A stretch of DNA of 11,507 bases, taken from Desulfobacteraceae bacterium (lineage in GTDB: Bacteria > Desulfobacterota > Desulfobacteria > Desulfobacterales > Desulfosalsimonadaceae). How positions within the stretch are numbered: the stretch's first letter is position 1; every line of letters starts with the position of its first letter. Under the pieces are notes generated by a model. That model ran no database searches. It saw only the letters and a list, made by a program, of their open reading frames with translations, and was not told the DNA's origin. Below are positions 1-6,232 of this stretch, piece by piece. The stretch covers positions 1-11,507 of the forward strand of contig JAGXHH010000248.1 of NCBI GenBank assembly GCA_024636355.1, in the 5' to 3' direction. The translations under genes were made by a program, and so were the position numbers.

Positions 1-1071
1 CTTTTTGAATTTCTGGGGCAGATCTTTAAACGGGGTATAAATATCGGTGCCGTAATGAGCGGTCAAGGCTTCCAGGAACTCTGCAAACTGGACGGAAGTG
101 CGGTTCGCCCACGGACGCACGGCCCCGTTTCGCAGCGACAGGTCGGGATCGGGAACGATCAGGTCCGGGTCAAACTCCGTGGTGGTTCCCAGCCCGTCAC
201 ATTTCGGGCAGGCCCCCTGGGGCGAATTAAATGAAAAACTCGCCGGCGTGAGTTCCGGATAACTGATGCCGCACTCGATACAGGCGGCTTTTTCGGAAAA
301 CAGGATCGGCTCAGCGGCAGATACGCCCTCCTGATCGACAATTTCCACCGCCGCCATGCCGCCGGAATGAGACAGGGTCAGTTCGAGAGAATCGGCCAGA
401 CGGTTTCGCATGGTTTCCTTGACCACCAGACGATCGACCACCACATCGACCGTATGTTTTTTGTTCTTGTCAAGCTTGCCGACCGCATCGATTTCACGGA
501 TTTTTCCGTCGACCTTCACCCGGGCAAACCCTTCTTTTTTCAGGCGGGCGAACAGCCGCTCATGGGTCCCCTTCTGACCGTTTACCAGCGGGGCCAGGAT
601 GATCATCCGGGAACCTTCCGGCAGTCCCATCACCTGGTCGACGATCTGGTCGATGGTCTGAAAGGAAATGGCCCGGCCGCAGTTGTAGCAATGCGGCGTG
701 CCGACCCGGGCAAAAAGCAGGCGGAGGTAGTCGTAGATTTCCGTAACGGTTCCCACGGTCGAACGCGGGTTATGGCTGGCGGTTCGCTGCTCGATGGCGA
801 TCGCCGGCGACAGCCCCTCGATGGCATCCACGTCCGGCTTTTCCATCCGCTCCAGAAACTGGCGCGCATAGGTGGAAAGCGACTCGACATACCGGCGCTG
901 CCCCTCGGCATACAGCGTGTCGAAGGCCAGAGTCGATTTGCCGGAGCCGGAAAGTCCGGTCACGACAATGAATTTATTGCGGGGCAGCGTCACATCAATG
1001 TTTTTCAGGTTATGCTGCCGGGCGCCCCGGATGATGATCTTATCGGTTTCTTTTATCACTGGTAGTTTCAA
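1..1071 (-). CDS. uvrA: UvrA, excinuclease ABC subunit A (N-terminal part, runs off the left edge)
   Basis: UvrA is the damage-sensing ATPase of nucleotide excision repair; as a dimer it loads UvrB at lesions. About 357 of the usual ~940 residues are present. Visible are GLSGSGKS (Walker A, Lys45 counted from the TTG start), the following FDTLYAEGQRRYVESLS stretch, IEGLSPAIAIEQ, the NPRSTVGTVTEIYDYLR signature region, and a zinc module with CxxC pairs at Cys264/267 and Cys288/291, spaced as in E. coli UvrA. An extra CxxC lies at Cys128/131. No in-frame ATG exists: an in-frame stop lies just upstream, so the start must be TTG at 1071 or GTG at 1059. A GAGG lies 15 nt before the TTG, and neither start has a good ribosome site. 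GTG would give a length closer to E. coli. Same strand as pdxA, but 355 bp of repeats separate them. The identity is secure; the start is not. Confidence 0.96.
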   Translation of the reverse strand, partial: MKLPVIKETDKIIIRGARQHNLKNIDVTLPRNKFIVVTGLSGSGKSTLAFDTLYAEGQRRYVESLSTYARQFLERMEKPDVDAIEGLSPAIAIEQRTASHNPRSTVGTVTEIYDYLRLLFARVGTPHCYNCGRAISFQTIDQIVDQVMGLPEGSRMIILAPLVNGQKGTHERLFARLKKEGFARVKVDGKIREIDAVGKLDKNKKHTVDVVVDRLVVKETMRNRLADSLELTLSHSGGMAAVEIVDQEGVSAAEPILFSEKAACIECGISYPELTPASFSFNSPQGACPKCDGLGTTTEFDPDLIVPDPDLSLRNGAVRPWANRTSVQFAEFLEALTAHYGTDIYTPFKDLPQKFKK

Positions 1072-1098
1072 TTGATTTTGTAAATGCCTCGTTTCCTC

Positions 1099-1407
1099 TT
1101 AATCTTGTTCTTGCTCTTAATCTTGCTCTTGCTCTTAATCTTGCTCGTGCTCTTAATCTCGCTCTTAATCTTGATGAAAGCGTAAAACAAAATTTAACCA
1201 CAGAGAACACAGAGGGCACAGAGATAAAGCCCTTAAATAAAAAAGCAGTTCTCTGTGTACTCTGTGCCCTCTGTGGTTAACACAGCCTTTTACAAGGGCA
1301 TCAATCTTGATCTAAACTCTCAATCTCAAATTTGGGATTAAGGGAAAGATTATGAGTAAGAGTAAGATTAAGATTATGATTAAGAGCAAGAGCAAGAGCA
1401 GGAGCGC
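1099..1407. repeat. Large palindrome with two facing hexamer arrays (element 1)
   Basis: The left arm (1099-1176) reads as 13 consecutive 6-bp units: TTAATC, TTGTTC, TTGCTC, TTAATC, TTGCTC, TTGCTC, TTAATC, TTGCTC, GTGCTC, TTAATC, TCGCTC, TTAATC, TTGATG. The right arm (1336-1407) is 12 units of the complementary type (GATTAA, GAGTAA, GAGCAA, GAGCAG and variants) without phase slips. The arms are inverted imperfect copies and enclose the 9-bp-unit inverted repeat at 1194-1280. The phase and unit alphabet are read directly. Function is unknown; it could form a long hairpin in RNA or single-stranded DNA. Confidence 0.85.
1194..1280. repeat. Inverted repeat of CACAGAG 9-bp units, nested inside element 1
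   Basis: The left arm (1194-1223) is TTA followed by three 9-bp units ending in CACAGAG (ACCACAGAG, AACACAGAG, GGCACAGAG). The right arm (1251-1280) is the complement of TTA plus ACCACAGAG, GGCACAGAG, TACACAGAG. The variable two bases differ in order between arms, so this is not a simple perfect palindrome. A 27-bp AT-rich centre separates the arms. Confidence 0.85.
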
Positions 1408-1426
1408 TTGACCCATCGGATAACCG

Positions 1427-2437
1427 TTACTCTCTTAACCACCTGGCCTGCTCTGCGGCCATTTCAATGGCGGCAGTCAGGCTGCCCGGATCGGCCGTCC
1501 CCTTTCCGGCGATATCGTATGCCGTGCCATGATCGACCGAGGTCCGGATAATCGGCAGCCCGAGAGTCGTGTTGACCCCATCGGTGAAGTGGATCATTTT
1601 AAACGGGATGAGCCCCTGGTCATGGTACATGCAGACCACGGCATCATAGGCGCCCCGGGATGCATAGTAAAATACCGTATCCGGCGGTATCGGGCCGATC
1701 GCTTCGATGCCGCGCCGTTCAGCGTCCAGCACCGCCGGGAGGATCACCCGGGTTTCCTCATTGCCGAACATGTCCGCTTCCCCGGCATGGGGATTTAAAC
1801 CCGCCACGGCAATCCGGGGACGGGGTATGCCGAAGCGCGTTTTCAGAGAGGCGTCGGTCAGATCGATAATGGCTCCGATAGCAGCGGGGGTAAGGGCCTG
1901 CCGCACATCGGCAAGCGGCACGTGAATCGTGACGAGTACGACCCGCAGCCGGCTGCCGGCCATCATCATGGCATACGATGTTGTCCCGGTCCGGTCCGCC
2001 AGCAGTTCGGTATGCCCGTGAAAGGCGCTTTTCGCCAGTTTCATGGCCGTTTTATTGATCGGACAAGTCACGACCGCATCGATTGAGCCGGCCATGGCCA
2101 TATCCGCCGCCGTTGTGATGTAATCGATCATGGCCCGCCCGGTGCTCTCGGTCGGTTTGCCCCACTGCAACGTGCGGGCATCGATTTCGGAAAAGCACAA
2201 AAAATCTATCCGGCCGGCTTTGTACACCCCGTCTTCGGGGGCATCGACAACTGCAAATTCCAGAGTGGAACCGGTCGCCTCGGCGGCCTTCTTCAGTACC
2301 GCCGGATCACCGATAACCAATGGCCGCAGCCGGTCATAAATTTTCGGATCGGCAAGAGCCCGGCAAATGATTTCCGGTCCGATTCCAACCGGGTCTCCCA
2401 TGGTAATCCCGATGAGGGGACGGTATGCGTTATTCAC
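1427..2437 (-). CDS. pdxA: 4-hydroxythreonine-4-phosphate dehydrogenase PdxA
   Basis: PdxA oxidises 4-phosphohydroxy-L-threonine with NAD(P)+ in the DXP-dependent pathway to pyridoxal 5'-phosphate; it is a cytoplasmic, metal-dependent dimer. The 336 residues match the usual length. Visible are MGDPVGIGPEI near residue 13, the GHTELLAD phosphate-site motif (His142), and three histidines corresponding to the E. coli metal ligands: His172 (VTIHVPL), His217 (LNPHAGE) and His272 (MYHDQGL), all offset by six from E. coli numbering. The start is GTG at 2437, with AGGA nine bases upstream. PdxA2-like enzymes for other phosphorylated acids share this fold, but no DUF1537-type kinase gene, their usual partner, is adjacent, so the B6 role is favoured. 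Downstream on the same strand is uvrA. Confidence 0.95.
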   Translation of the reverse strand: MNNAYRPLIGITMGDPVGIGPEIICRALADPKIYDRLRPLVIGDPAVLKKAAEATGSTLEFAVVDAPEDGVYKAGRIDFLCFSEIDARTLQWGKPTESTGRAMIDYITTAADMAMAGSIDAVVTCPINKTAMKLAKSAFHGHTELLADRTGTTSYAMMMAGSRLRVVLVTIHVPLADVRQALTPAAIGAIIDLTDASLKTRFGIPRPRIAVAGLNPHAGEADMFGNEETRVILPAVLDAERRGIEAIGPIPPDTVFYYASRGAYDAVVCMYHDQGLIPFKMIHFTDGVNTTLGLPIIRTSVDHGTAYDIAGKGTADPGSLTAAIEMAAEQARWLRE

Positions 2438-2473
2438 TGCCTTTGATCCTTTTCGGCTGAAGATAAAATTTCT

Positions 2474-2502
2474 TTTATATCAGACAGATCAGCACAAAAC
2501 AA
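2474..2502 (-). promoter_or_regulatory. Possible pdxA promoter
   Basis: Reading toward pdxA, TTGTTT (2502-2497) and TATAAA (2479-2474) are separated by 17 bases, with about 37 bases from the -10 box to the GTG start. The -10 box matches five of six sigma-70 positions; the -35 box matches only three. This is a pattern match only. Confidence 0.35.
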
Positions 2503-2517
2503 CAACTGAAGTTTGAT

Positions 2518-2586
2518 GGATTTCTGCACCATCCGGAAGGGCGATTCGTGAATCGCCCCTACACATGAGGCCGGGAATAGAATATT
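2518..2586. repeat. REP-like palindrome, GTAG family, copy 1
   Basis: The core is GGGCGATTC, two bases, GAATCGCCC (2539-2558) followed by CTAC; on the other strand this reads GTAGGGGCGATTC and its mirror. Similarity to the copy at 6233-6308, in opposite orientation, extends across both flanks (GGAT...TCTGC on one side, TGAGG...AATAGAATAT on the other), so the repeat unit is about 70 bp, larger than the hairpin. It lies in the 212-bp spacer between the DUF1566 gene and pdxA. Confidence 0.8.
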
Positions 2587-2597
2587 TCTATTCTGCT

Positions 2598-2623
2598 GGT
2601 TCCCAAGCTCCAGCTTGGGAACC
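2598..2623. repeat. Perfect 12-bp-stem palindrome (GGTTCCCAAGCT)
   Basis: GGTTCCCAAGCT, two bases (CC), then its exact reverse complement. It lies just downstream of the DUF1566 gene on the transcript side, so it may also act in RNA stability or 3'-end formation, but no T-run follows. It resembles from memory a widely dispersed bacterial intergenic hairpin; this was not searched. Confidence 0.7.
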
Positions 2624-2649
2624 CATTCCAGAAAACTCCAGCTTCCTGT

Positions 2650-3519
2650 TCATTCGCCTTCTTCAGCTTTTAACCCTGAACCTTGAACTTTGAACTTTGA
2701 ACCTTCCCTTTCCCCCCAAACCGGCCACAAATAAAATTCCGCATTTTCCTTAAACCCCACACCAAGAGCGCCGTCCTGAAGGTAAAGTGTCCAGGCGTAG
2801 CGGGTTTCATACTGGCTCGTGGTGGCCGACCAGTAATGATCCCGGACATTCGTAAATGGATGGTCGATGGGGAGCGCGGGCGAATGGGTTCCCAGATCGA
2901 CCAGGTGGTCGAATTCCCGGATATGAGGCAGCCGCCAATCGGTAAACCCGAACGCACCTTCCGCGTTCATCCGCCGGATGATGGAAGCCGCCTGCTCCCA
3001 GTTGACCGGCGTTTTTTCCGGGTCCGCGCTGCGCGTCCAGACAAGGCCGGTCAGCCGATCGGTCACAGTTCTGTCTTCAGCAGAAAACCGGGGACGGGGT
3101 GAAATATTTGAAAGCATCGCACGGGTGGATTCCATTCGCACCGGCCAGACCATACAGGAGGCATGTTTCATCCCCCGGTAAACCCTGGCACCGCCCAGAT
3201 GTATATACCAGGCTTGCGCCGGGAGCCGGGCGCAGGCGGTGGCCGTCCAGTAATAGCCCGGAAAGACGTTTACAAACGGGTGGCCTGTCGGCAAGGCCGG
3301 GTTGATTTGTTTATGGCTGATCAGAGAAAACAACTCCCGCCGGTTCGGCAGCCGCCAGTCCGAATGTGATTTAAAATTCTGTGAATTGAGGCCGTGAATA
3401 TAGTCGAACGCTTCCGGCCAACTCAACGGGAAATCCGTCAATGCCGCATCCCGGCTCCACATCAGTCCGGTTTGCAGATCCCTTACCGTTCCGTTTACTG
3501 TCATGAACCGGCTTGTCAA
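2650..3519 (-). CDS. Tandem DUF1566 (Lcl-like) domain protein
   Basis: About 289 residues holding two copies of a DUF1566-type domain (Pfam PF07603). Copy 1: TGLMW at 17-21, DWRLPNRREL from 54, PALPTGHPF, YYWTAT at 89-94, WPVR at 125-128. Copy 2: TGLVW at 157-161, DWRLPHIREF from 194, PALPIDHPF, YWSAT at 229-233, WPVW at 265-268. The family's biochemical role is poorly known. No signal peptide or membrane segment is visible. An ATG/GTG-based start would be GTG at 3555, but AAGGGGG at 3531-3525 sits five bases before a TTG at 3519 and no good ribosome site precedes the GTG, so TTG is preferred. The last ~15 residues (SKFKVQG...) are encoded by a 7-bp tandem repeat and are probably not part of the fold. 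Divergent from marR. Confidence 0.85.
   Translation of the reverse strand: MTSRFMTVNGTVRDLQTGLMWSRDAALTDFPLSWPEAFDYIHGLNSQNFKSHSDWRLPNRRELFSLISHKQINPALPTGHPFVNVFPGYYWTATACARLPAQAWYIHLGGARVYRGMKHASCMVWPVRMESTRAMLSNISPRPRFSAEDRTVTDRLTGLVWTRSADPEKTPVNWEQAASIIRRMNAEGAFGFTDWRLPHIREFDHLVDLGTHSPALPIDHPFTNVRDHYWSATTSQYETRYAWTLYLQDGALGVGFKENAEFYLWPVWGEREGSKFKVQGSGLKAEEGE
2675..2702. repeat. Tandem 7-bp repeat inside the 3' end of the DUF1566 gene
   Basis: Four contiguous units: CCTGAAC, CTTGAAC, TTTGAAC, TTTGAAC. On the coding strand these become GTTCAAA/GTTCAAG and encode the SKFKVQGS stretch of the DUF1566 protein. The array lies between the last domain residue and the stop codon at 2650. Confidence 0.85.
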
Positions 3520-3524
3520 TATAA

Positions 3525-3531
3525 CCCCCTT
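3525..3531 (-). promoter_or_regulatory. Ribosome binding site deciding the DUF1566 start
   Basis: AAGGGGG on the minus strand, five bases before TTG (3519-3517). It is the only purine-rich site near any in-frame start of this gene; the upstream GTG (3555) and ATG (3546) lack one, and the downstream ATG (3504) is 20 bases away. Confidence 0.5.
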
Positions 3532-3607
3532 TTGAGTTTGCGGCATCGCCCGCACGGGTATTGTAGAATAATTCCAAACTTTCGCATACCAACCAACCTG
3601 TTCTTTA

Positions 3608-3634
3608 TTGACAAACAGATAAAATCACTTTAAT
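3608..3634 (+). promoter_or_regulatory. Probable marR promoter
   Basis: A perfect -35 box TTGACA (3608-3613) is followed by TTTAAT (3629-3634, five of six -10 matches) at a 15-base spacing, or by TAATTA at 17 bases. The operator at 3638-3649 starts a few bases after the -10 box, where RNA polymerase would sit, which fits autorepression. Confidence 0.5.
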
Positions 3635-3637
3635 TAG

Positions 3638-3649
3638 TTCGTATACAAA
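3638..3649. promoter_or_regulatory. Putative MarR operator, site 1 (upstream of marR)
   Basis: TTCGTATACAAA, centred on the perfect palindrome GTATAC (3641-3646), 15 bases before the marR start. Its exact reverse complement occurs at 4230-4241 before the acyl-CoA dehydrogenase gene. In the same orientation the two sites share AGTTYGTATACRAA. Confidence 0.65.
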
Positions 3650-3664
3650 GGAATTGAATAAACG

Positions 3665-4087
3665 ATGCCTAAACTACCTGAAGATTTACCTGAATGCATG
3701 GTTTTTTTGCTGGGCAAAGCGTACCAGAAAGCGCACAGCAATTTCAAGAAACGCCTGAAGCCCTATGGTCTTACCAATATGCAGCATTTAGTGCTCGAAG
3801 GGCTCTGGTATAAAGACGGAATGACGGCCACAGAGATATCCAAACTGCTCCGGCTCGACAAAGCCACACTTTCCGGGGTCCTGGAGCGGATGGTCGACAC
3901 CGGCTGGGTGATCAAGGAAGCCGATCCGGAAGACGGCCGGGTCCACAAACTGTATACGTCCGGGAAAGCAAACGATTTAAAAGAACAACTTATACAGGAA
4001 CGACAGTTTTCGAACCGGGAAATCCTGGGACGCTTTTCGACCGAAGAACGCGTTATCCTCAAACGCCTGCTGCGCGACCTCATCTGA
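3665..4087 (+). CDS. MarR-family winged-helix transcriptional regulator
   Basis: A 140-residue protein of typical MarR length. Order of parts: N-terminal dimerisation helices (KAYQKAHSNFKKRLKPYGLT, 18-37), helix-turn-helix with TATEISKLLRLDKATLSGVLERMVDTGWV (about 54-82), wing with ADPEDGRVHKLYTS (86-99), then C-terminal dimerisation helices. MarR proteins are usually dimeric repressors released by a small ligand; acyl-CoA or carboxylic-acid ligands are plausible here given the neighbour, but this is inference. AAGGA lies upstream of the ATG at a rather long 12-base spacing. A GTATAC site overlaps the promoter region, suggesting autoregulation, and a second one precedes the downstream dehydrogenase, which is the likely main target. 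The divergent DUF1566 gene could also be affected by site 1, about 120 bp from its start. Confidence 0.93.
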   Translation: MPKLPEDLPECMVFLLGKAYQKAHSNFKKRLKPYGLTNMQHLVLEGLWYKDGMTATEISKLLRLDKATLSGVLERMVDTGWVIKEADPEDGRVHKLYTSGKANDLKEQLIQERQFSNREILGRFSTEERVILKRLLRDLI

Positions 4088-4110
4088 ATACACCCGGTAC
4101 AGACAGGAGC

Positions 4111-4145
4111 ATCGGGGCCACTTGTAATGCCTGTAAGTCCCCGAT
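4111..4145 (+). terminator. Possible terminator hairpin after marR
   Basis: ATCGGGG (4111-4117) pairs with CCCCGAT (4139-4145), with an inner ACTT/AAGT extension and a two-base bulge. The nearest T-run (seven T, from about 4160) is 15 bases further on, so it is not a classical intrinsic terminator. It lies 24 bases after the marR stop and before the dehydrogenase operator, consistent with separate transcription of the two genes. Confidence 0.35.
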
Positions 4146-4229
4146 ACACTAAGTTAACCCGTTTTTTTCCATTTTCCGGCGCGGATACGCTTTTTTTTGC
4201 CCATTTAGGCCACATAGGAACCCTTTTAG

Positions 4230-4241
4230 TTTGTATACGAA
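4230..4241. promoter_or_regulatory. Putative MarR operator, site 2 (upstream of acyl-CoA dehydrogenase)
   Basis: TTTGTATACGAA, the exact reverse complement of site 1, centred on GTATAC (4233-4238), 45 bases upstream of the dehydrogenase start. No strong -35/-10 pair is obvious around it, so the promoter itself is not placed. Confidence 0.65.
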
Positions 4242-4286
4242 CATTGATGCACCCGTTGAAAACCCATAATCCAATAAGGAGATGCC

Positions 4287-5990
4287 ATGCTATTCAACCC
4301 CAAAAAAGAAACTTTTGAACACCTCGACCCCCGGTCCCGGGAGATCATGAAGAAAACGGTCGAATATTTTGAATCCCGTGGAAAAGCGAAGCTGAAAGAT
4401 GACCATCACGAACGCCGCTGGTACAGGGATTTCCTTGAATTCCTGAAAGAAAACGAAGTGTTTGCCACCCTCCTTACGCCAAAAGACTATGTGGTCGACG
4501 GTGACCCTGACAAGCGGTGGGATACCTTCCGGAACTGCGATTTCAATGAAATCCTCGGCTTCTACAACCTGTCCCACTGGTACACCTGGCAGGTCTCCAT
4601 CCTCGGACTCGGGCCGATTTTTATGGGGAACAACGAAGAGGTCAAGAAGAAAACCGCTCAACTTCTTAAAGAAGGCGGCATTTTCGCCTTCGGCCTTTCC
4701 GAGCGGACCCACGGCGCAGACCTGTATTCATCTGATATGCTGCTGACCGATCTGGGCGAAGGCAAATATGTGGCCGACGGCGGCAAATACTACATCGGCA
4801 ACGCCAACGAAGCCGCCCTGGTTTCCACCTTCGGCAAGGATTCGGAAACCGGCGATTATGTCTTTTTCGTAGCCGATCCGAAACATGAGAACTACGAACT
4901 GGTCCAGAACGTGGTCGACTGGGAAGGGTACGTGGCGGAATATGCCTTAAACGGTTATCCCATCACCGAAAATGAGATCCTGTCCAAGGGTCGCGATGCC
5001 TGGGATTCGGCACTGAATACCGTCAATGTCGGCAAATTCAACCTGGGCTGGGGTGCGATCGGCATTGCCACCCATTGCTTCTACGAAGCGCTCAACCATG
5101 CCGCCAACCGCAACCTTTACGGCAAATGGGTCACCGATTTCCCGCACATCAAGCAGCTTTTCGTCGACTCCTACACACGCCTGGCCGCCATGAAGCTTTT
5201 CGCCCAGCGCGCGACCGACTACCTGCGGTCGGCATCGGCCGAAGACCGGCGGTACCTGCTCTTCAACCCGATCACCAAGATGAAAGTCCCCACCCAGGGC
5301 GAGGAAGTCATCAACCATCTCTGGGATGTGATCGCCGCGCGCGGTTTTGAAAAAGACGTCTACTTCGAGATGGCCGTAAAGGATATCCGTTCGCTGCCGA
5401 AGCTGGAAGGGACCGTTCACGTAAACATGGCCCTGATCATCAAGTTCATCGCCAATTATTTCTTCAATCCGGGCGAATTTCCGGAAATTCCGAAGCGCGA
5501 CGATGCAACCGACGACACCTTCCTGTTCAACCAGGGGGCCACGAAGGGGTTGGGCAAGATCCAGTTCCATGACTACAACATCGCTTACAACAGCGTGGAC
5601 CTGCCCAATGTCAACATCTTCAAGGAACAGATCGCCATCTTCAAGGATTTCCTTGTCCATGCCGCACCGGGTCCCGAGCAGGCGAAGAATATCGATTTTC
5701 TCCTGGCTGTCGGGGAAATCTTCACGTTGGTGGTCTATGGCCAGCTGCTCATTGAGAAATATCAGATTGATAAATTTGAAGACGACCTGCTGGAACAGAT
5801 GTTCGACTTCATGGTCCGTGATTTTTCCCGCTATGCCCTTCAGCTTTATTCCAAGGCGGATACAACGGAAAAACAGATGGAATGGTGCATGAAGATGATC
5901 AAGAAGCCGGTGGACGATCACGAACGCTTCCTGCGGTTCTGGAACGAGTATGTATACTCGCTGAAAGACACCTACGAAATGAATCCTTAA
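4287..5990 (+). CDS. Acyl-CoA dehydrogenase family protein with long C-terminal domain
   Basis: FAD-dependent alpha,beta-dehydrogenation of an acyl-CoA is the expected reaction; electrons would pass to an electron-transfer flavoprotein. The 567 residues exceed the ~380 of classical enzymes. Residues 1-130 match the N-terminal helical domain. FAFGLSERTHGADLYSSD (133-150) occupies the place of the usual TEP..GSD flavin/substrate motif, and KYYIGNANEAALVSTFG follows. The C-terminal helical domain contains KMKVPTQGEEVINHLWDVIAARG (331-353). Glu374 in KLEGTVHVN aligns with the catalytic Glu of the MCAD YEGT motif. Residues ~400-567 form an additional, apparently helical region. Start: AAGGAG five bases before ATG at 4287. 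Own upstream MarR-type operator; the acyl chain cannot be told from sequence. No ETF, ligase or hydratase gene is adjacent. Confidence 0.92.
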   Translation: MLFNPKKETFEHLDPRSREIMKKTVEYFESRGKAKLKDDHHERRWYRDFLEFLKENEVFATLLTPKDYVVDGDPDKRWDTFRNCDFNEILGFYNLSHWYTWQVSILGLGPIFMGNNEEVKKKTAQLLKEGGIFAFGLSERTHGADLYSSDMLLTDLGEGKYVADGGKYYIGNANEAALVSTFGKDSETGDYVFFVADPKHENYELVQNVVDWEGYVAEYALNGYPITENEILSKGRDAWDSALNTVNVGKFNLGWGAIGIATHCFYEALNHAANRNLYGKWVTDFPHIKQLFVDSYTRLAAMKLFAQRATDYLRSASAEDRRYLLFNPITKMKVPTQGEEVINHLWDVIAARGFEKDVYFEMAVKDIRSLPKLEGTVHVNMALIIKFIANYFFNPGEFPEIPKRDDATDDTFLFNQGATKGLGKIQFHDYNIAYNSVDLPNVNIFKEQIAIFKDFLVHAAPGPEQAKNIDFLLAVGEIFTLVVYGQLLIEKYQIDKFEDDLLEQMFDFMVRDFSRYALQLYSKADTTEKQMEWCMKMIKKPVDDHERFLRFWNEYVYSLKDTYEMNP

Positions 5991-6007
5991 GGCTTCAACG
6001 GCTTGCT

Positions 6008-6108
6008 AAAGGCCCATCTGCTGCGTTGCAATGATTTTCCATCCGCTCAACATACGCGAAGTATGCCTTCGCGGATGGAAAATCATTGCGCCTTGCATAT
6101 GGGCCTTT
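6008..6108. repeat. 101-bp palindromic element
   Basis: The ends AAAGGCCCAT (6008-6017) and ATGGGCCTTT (6099-6108) are inverted copies. A perfect 19-bp stem (6028-6046 with 6071-6089, starting GCAATGATTTTCC) forms the middle, and CATAC/GTATG closes a GCGAA loop (6051-6065). It begins 18 bases after the dehydrogenase stop and would fold strongly in that mRNA, so it may serve as its 3' stabilising hairpin. There is no T-run. It looks like a dispersed repeat type; an end fragment recurs at 6409-6428. Confidence 0.85.
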
Positions 6109-6134
6109 TATCTGCACCTCACCGTCCTGAGAAG

Positions 6135-6159
6135 GGGGCGATTCTTGAATCGCCCCTAC
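6135..6159. repeat. REP-like palindrome, GTAG family, copy 3
   Basis: GGGGCGATTC, two bases (TT), GAATCGCCCC, followed by TAC. Read on the minus strand it begins GTAGGGGCGATTC like the other two copies. Only the hairpin and a few flanking bases are shared; the longer flanks seen in copies 1 and 2 are not clearly present. Confidence 0.8.
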
Positions 6160-6232
6160 GAATGACCATTCGTGCAATAGCGTAACATGAGCTTGTTGCC
6201 GAAATTGTCAAAACGGATCTATGAAAAATGGC

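Larger units (their letters stand above)
1072..1426. other. pdxA-uvrA spacer filled by repeats
   Basis: This 355-bp spacer has no credible gene. Almost all of it is the hexamer palindrome and the 9-bp inverted array described in the two following entries. No clear promoter for uvrA is visible, so uvrA may be read from pdxA through the repeats or from an unrecognised promoter. The repeat reaches to within about 30 bp of the possible uvrA start codons. Confidence 0.7.

Noticed and set aside
367..1065. 232-residue open frame antisense to uvrA
   Set aside because: It lies opposite the conserved UvrA N-terminus and its translation resembles no family; the antisense frame is open because of the codon composition of uvrA.
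1271..1285. SOS (LexA) box upstream of uvrA: CTGT-N7-ACAG
   Set aside because: The E. coli-type box needs eight bases between the half-sites, and this match is produced by the CACAGAG repeat running into CACAG. It is also about 200 bp from uvrA. LexA motifs in these bacteria may differ, so regulation by LexA is not excluded.
1099..1407. CRISPR array
   Set aside because: The units are 6 bp and contiguous without spacers, and no cas gene is present.
2650..3519. Diversity-generating retroelement target
   Set aside because: No reverse transcriptase and no template repeat matching the gene was seen in the window; only the domain family suggests it.
4947..5921. 324-residue open frame antisense to the acyl-CoA dehydrogenase
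   Set aside because: It fully overlaps a well-supported gene and has the composition expected of an antisense shadow, with no ribosome site or recognisable domain.
3665..5990. marR and the acyl-CoA dehydrogenase as a single operon
   Set aside because: A 199-bp gap, a hairpin after marR and a second operator directly before the dehydrogenase argue for separate promoters, though read-through cannot be excluded.
5995..6185. Two 60-residue open frames on opposite strands after the dehydrogenase
   Set aside because: Both are readings of the 101-bp palindrome and adjacent REP-like hairpin; the similar peptides on both strands reflect the inverted repeat.
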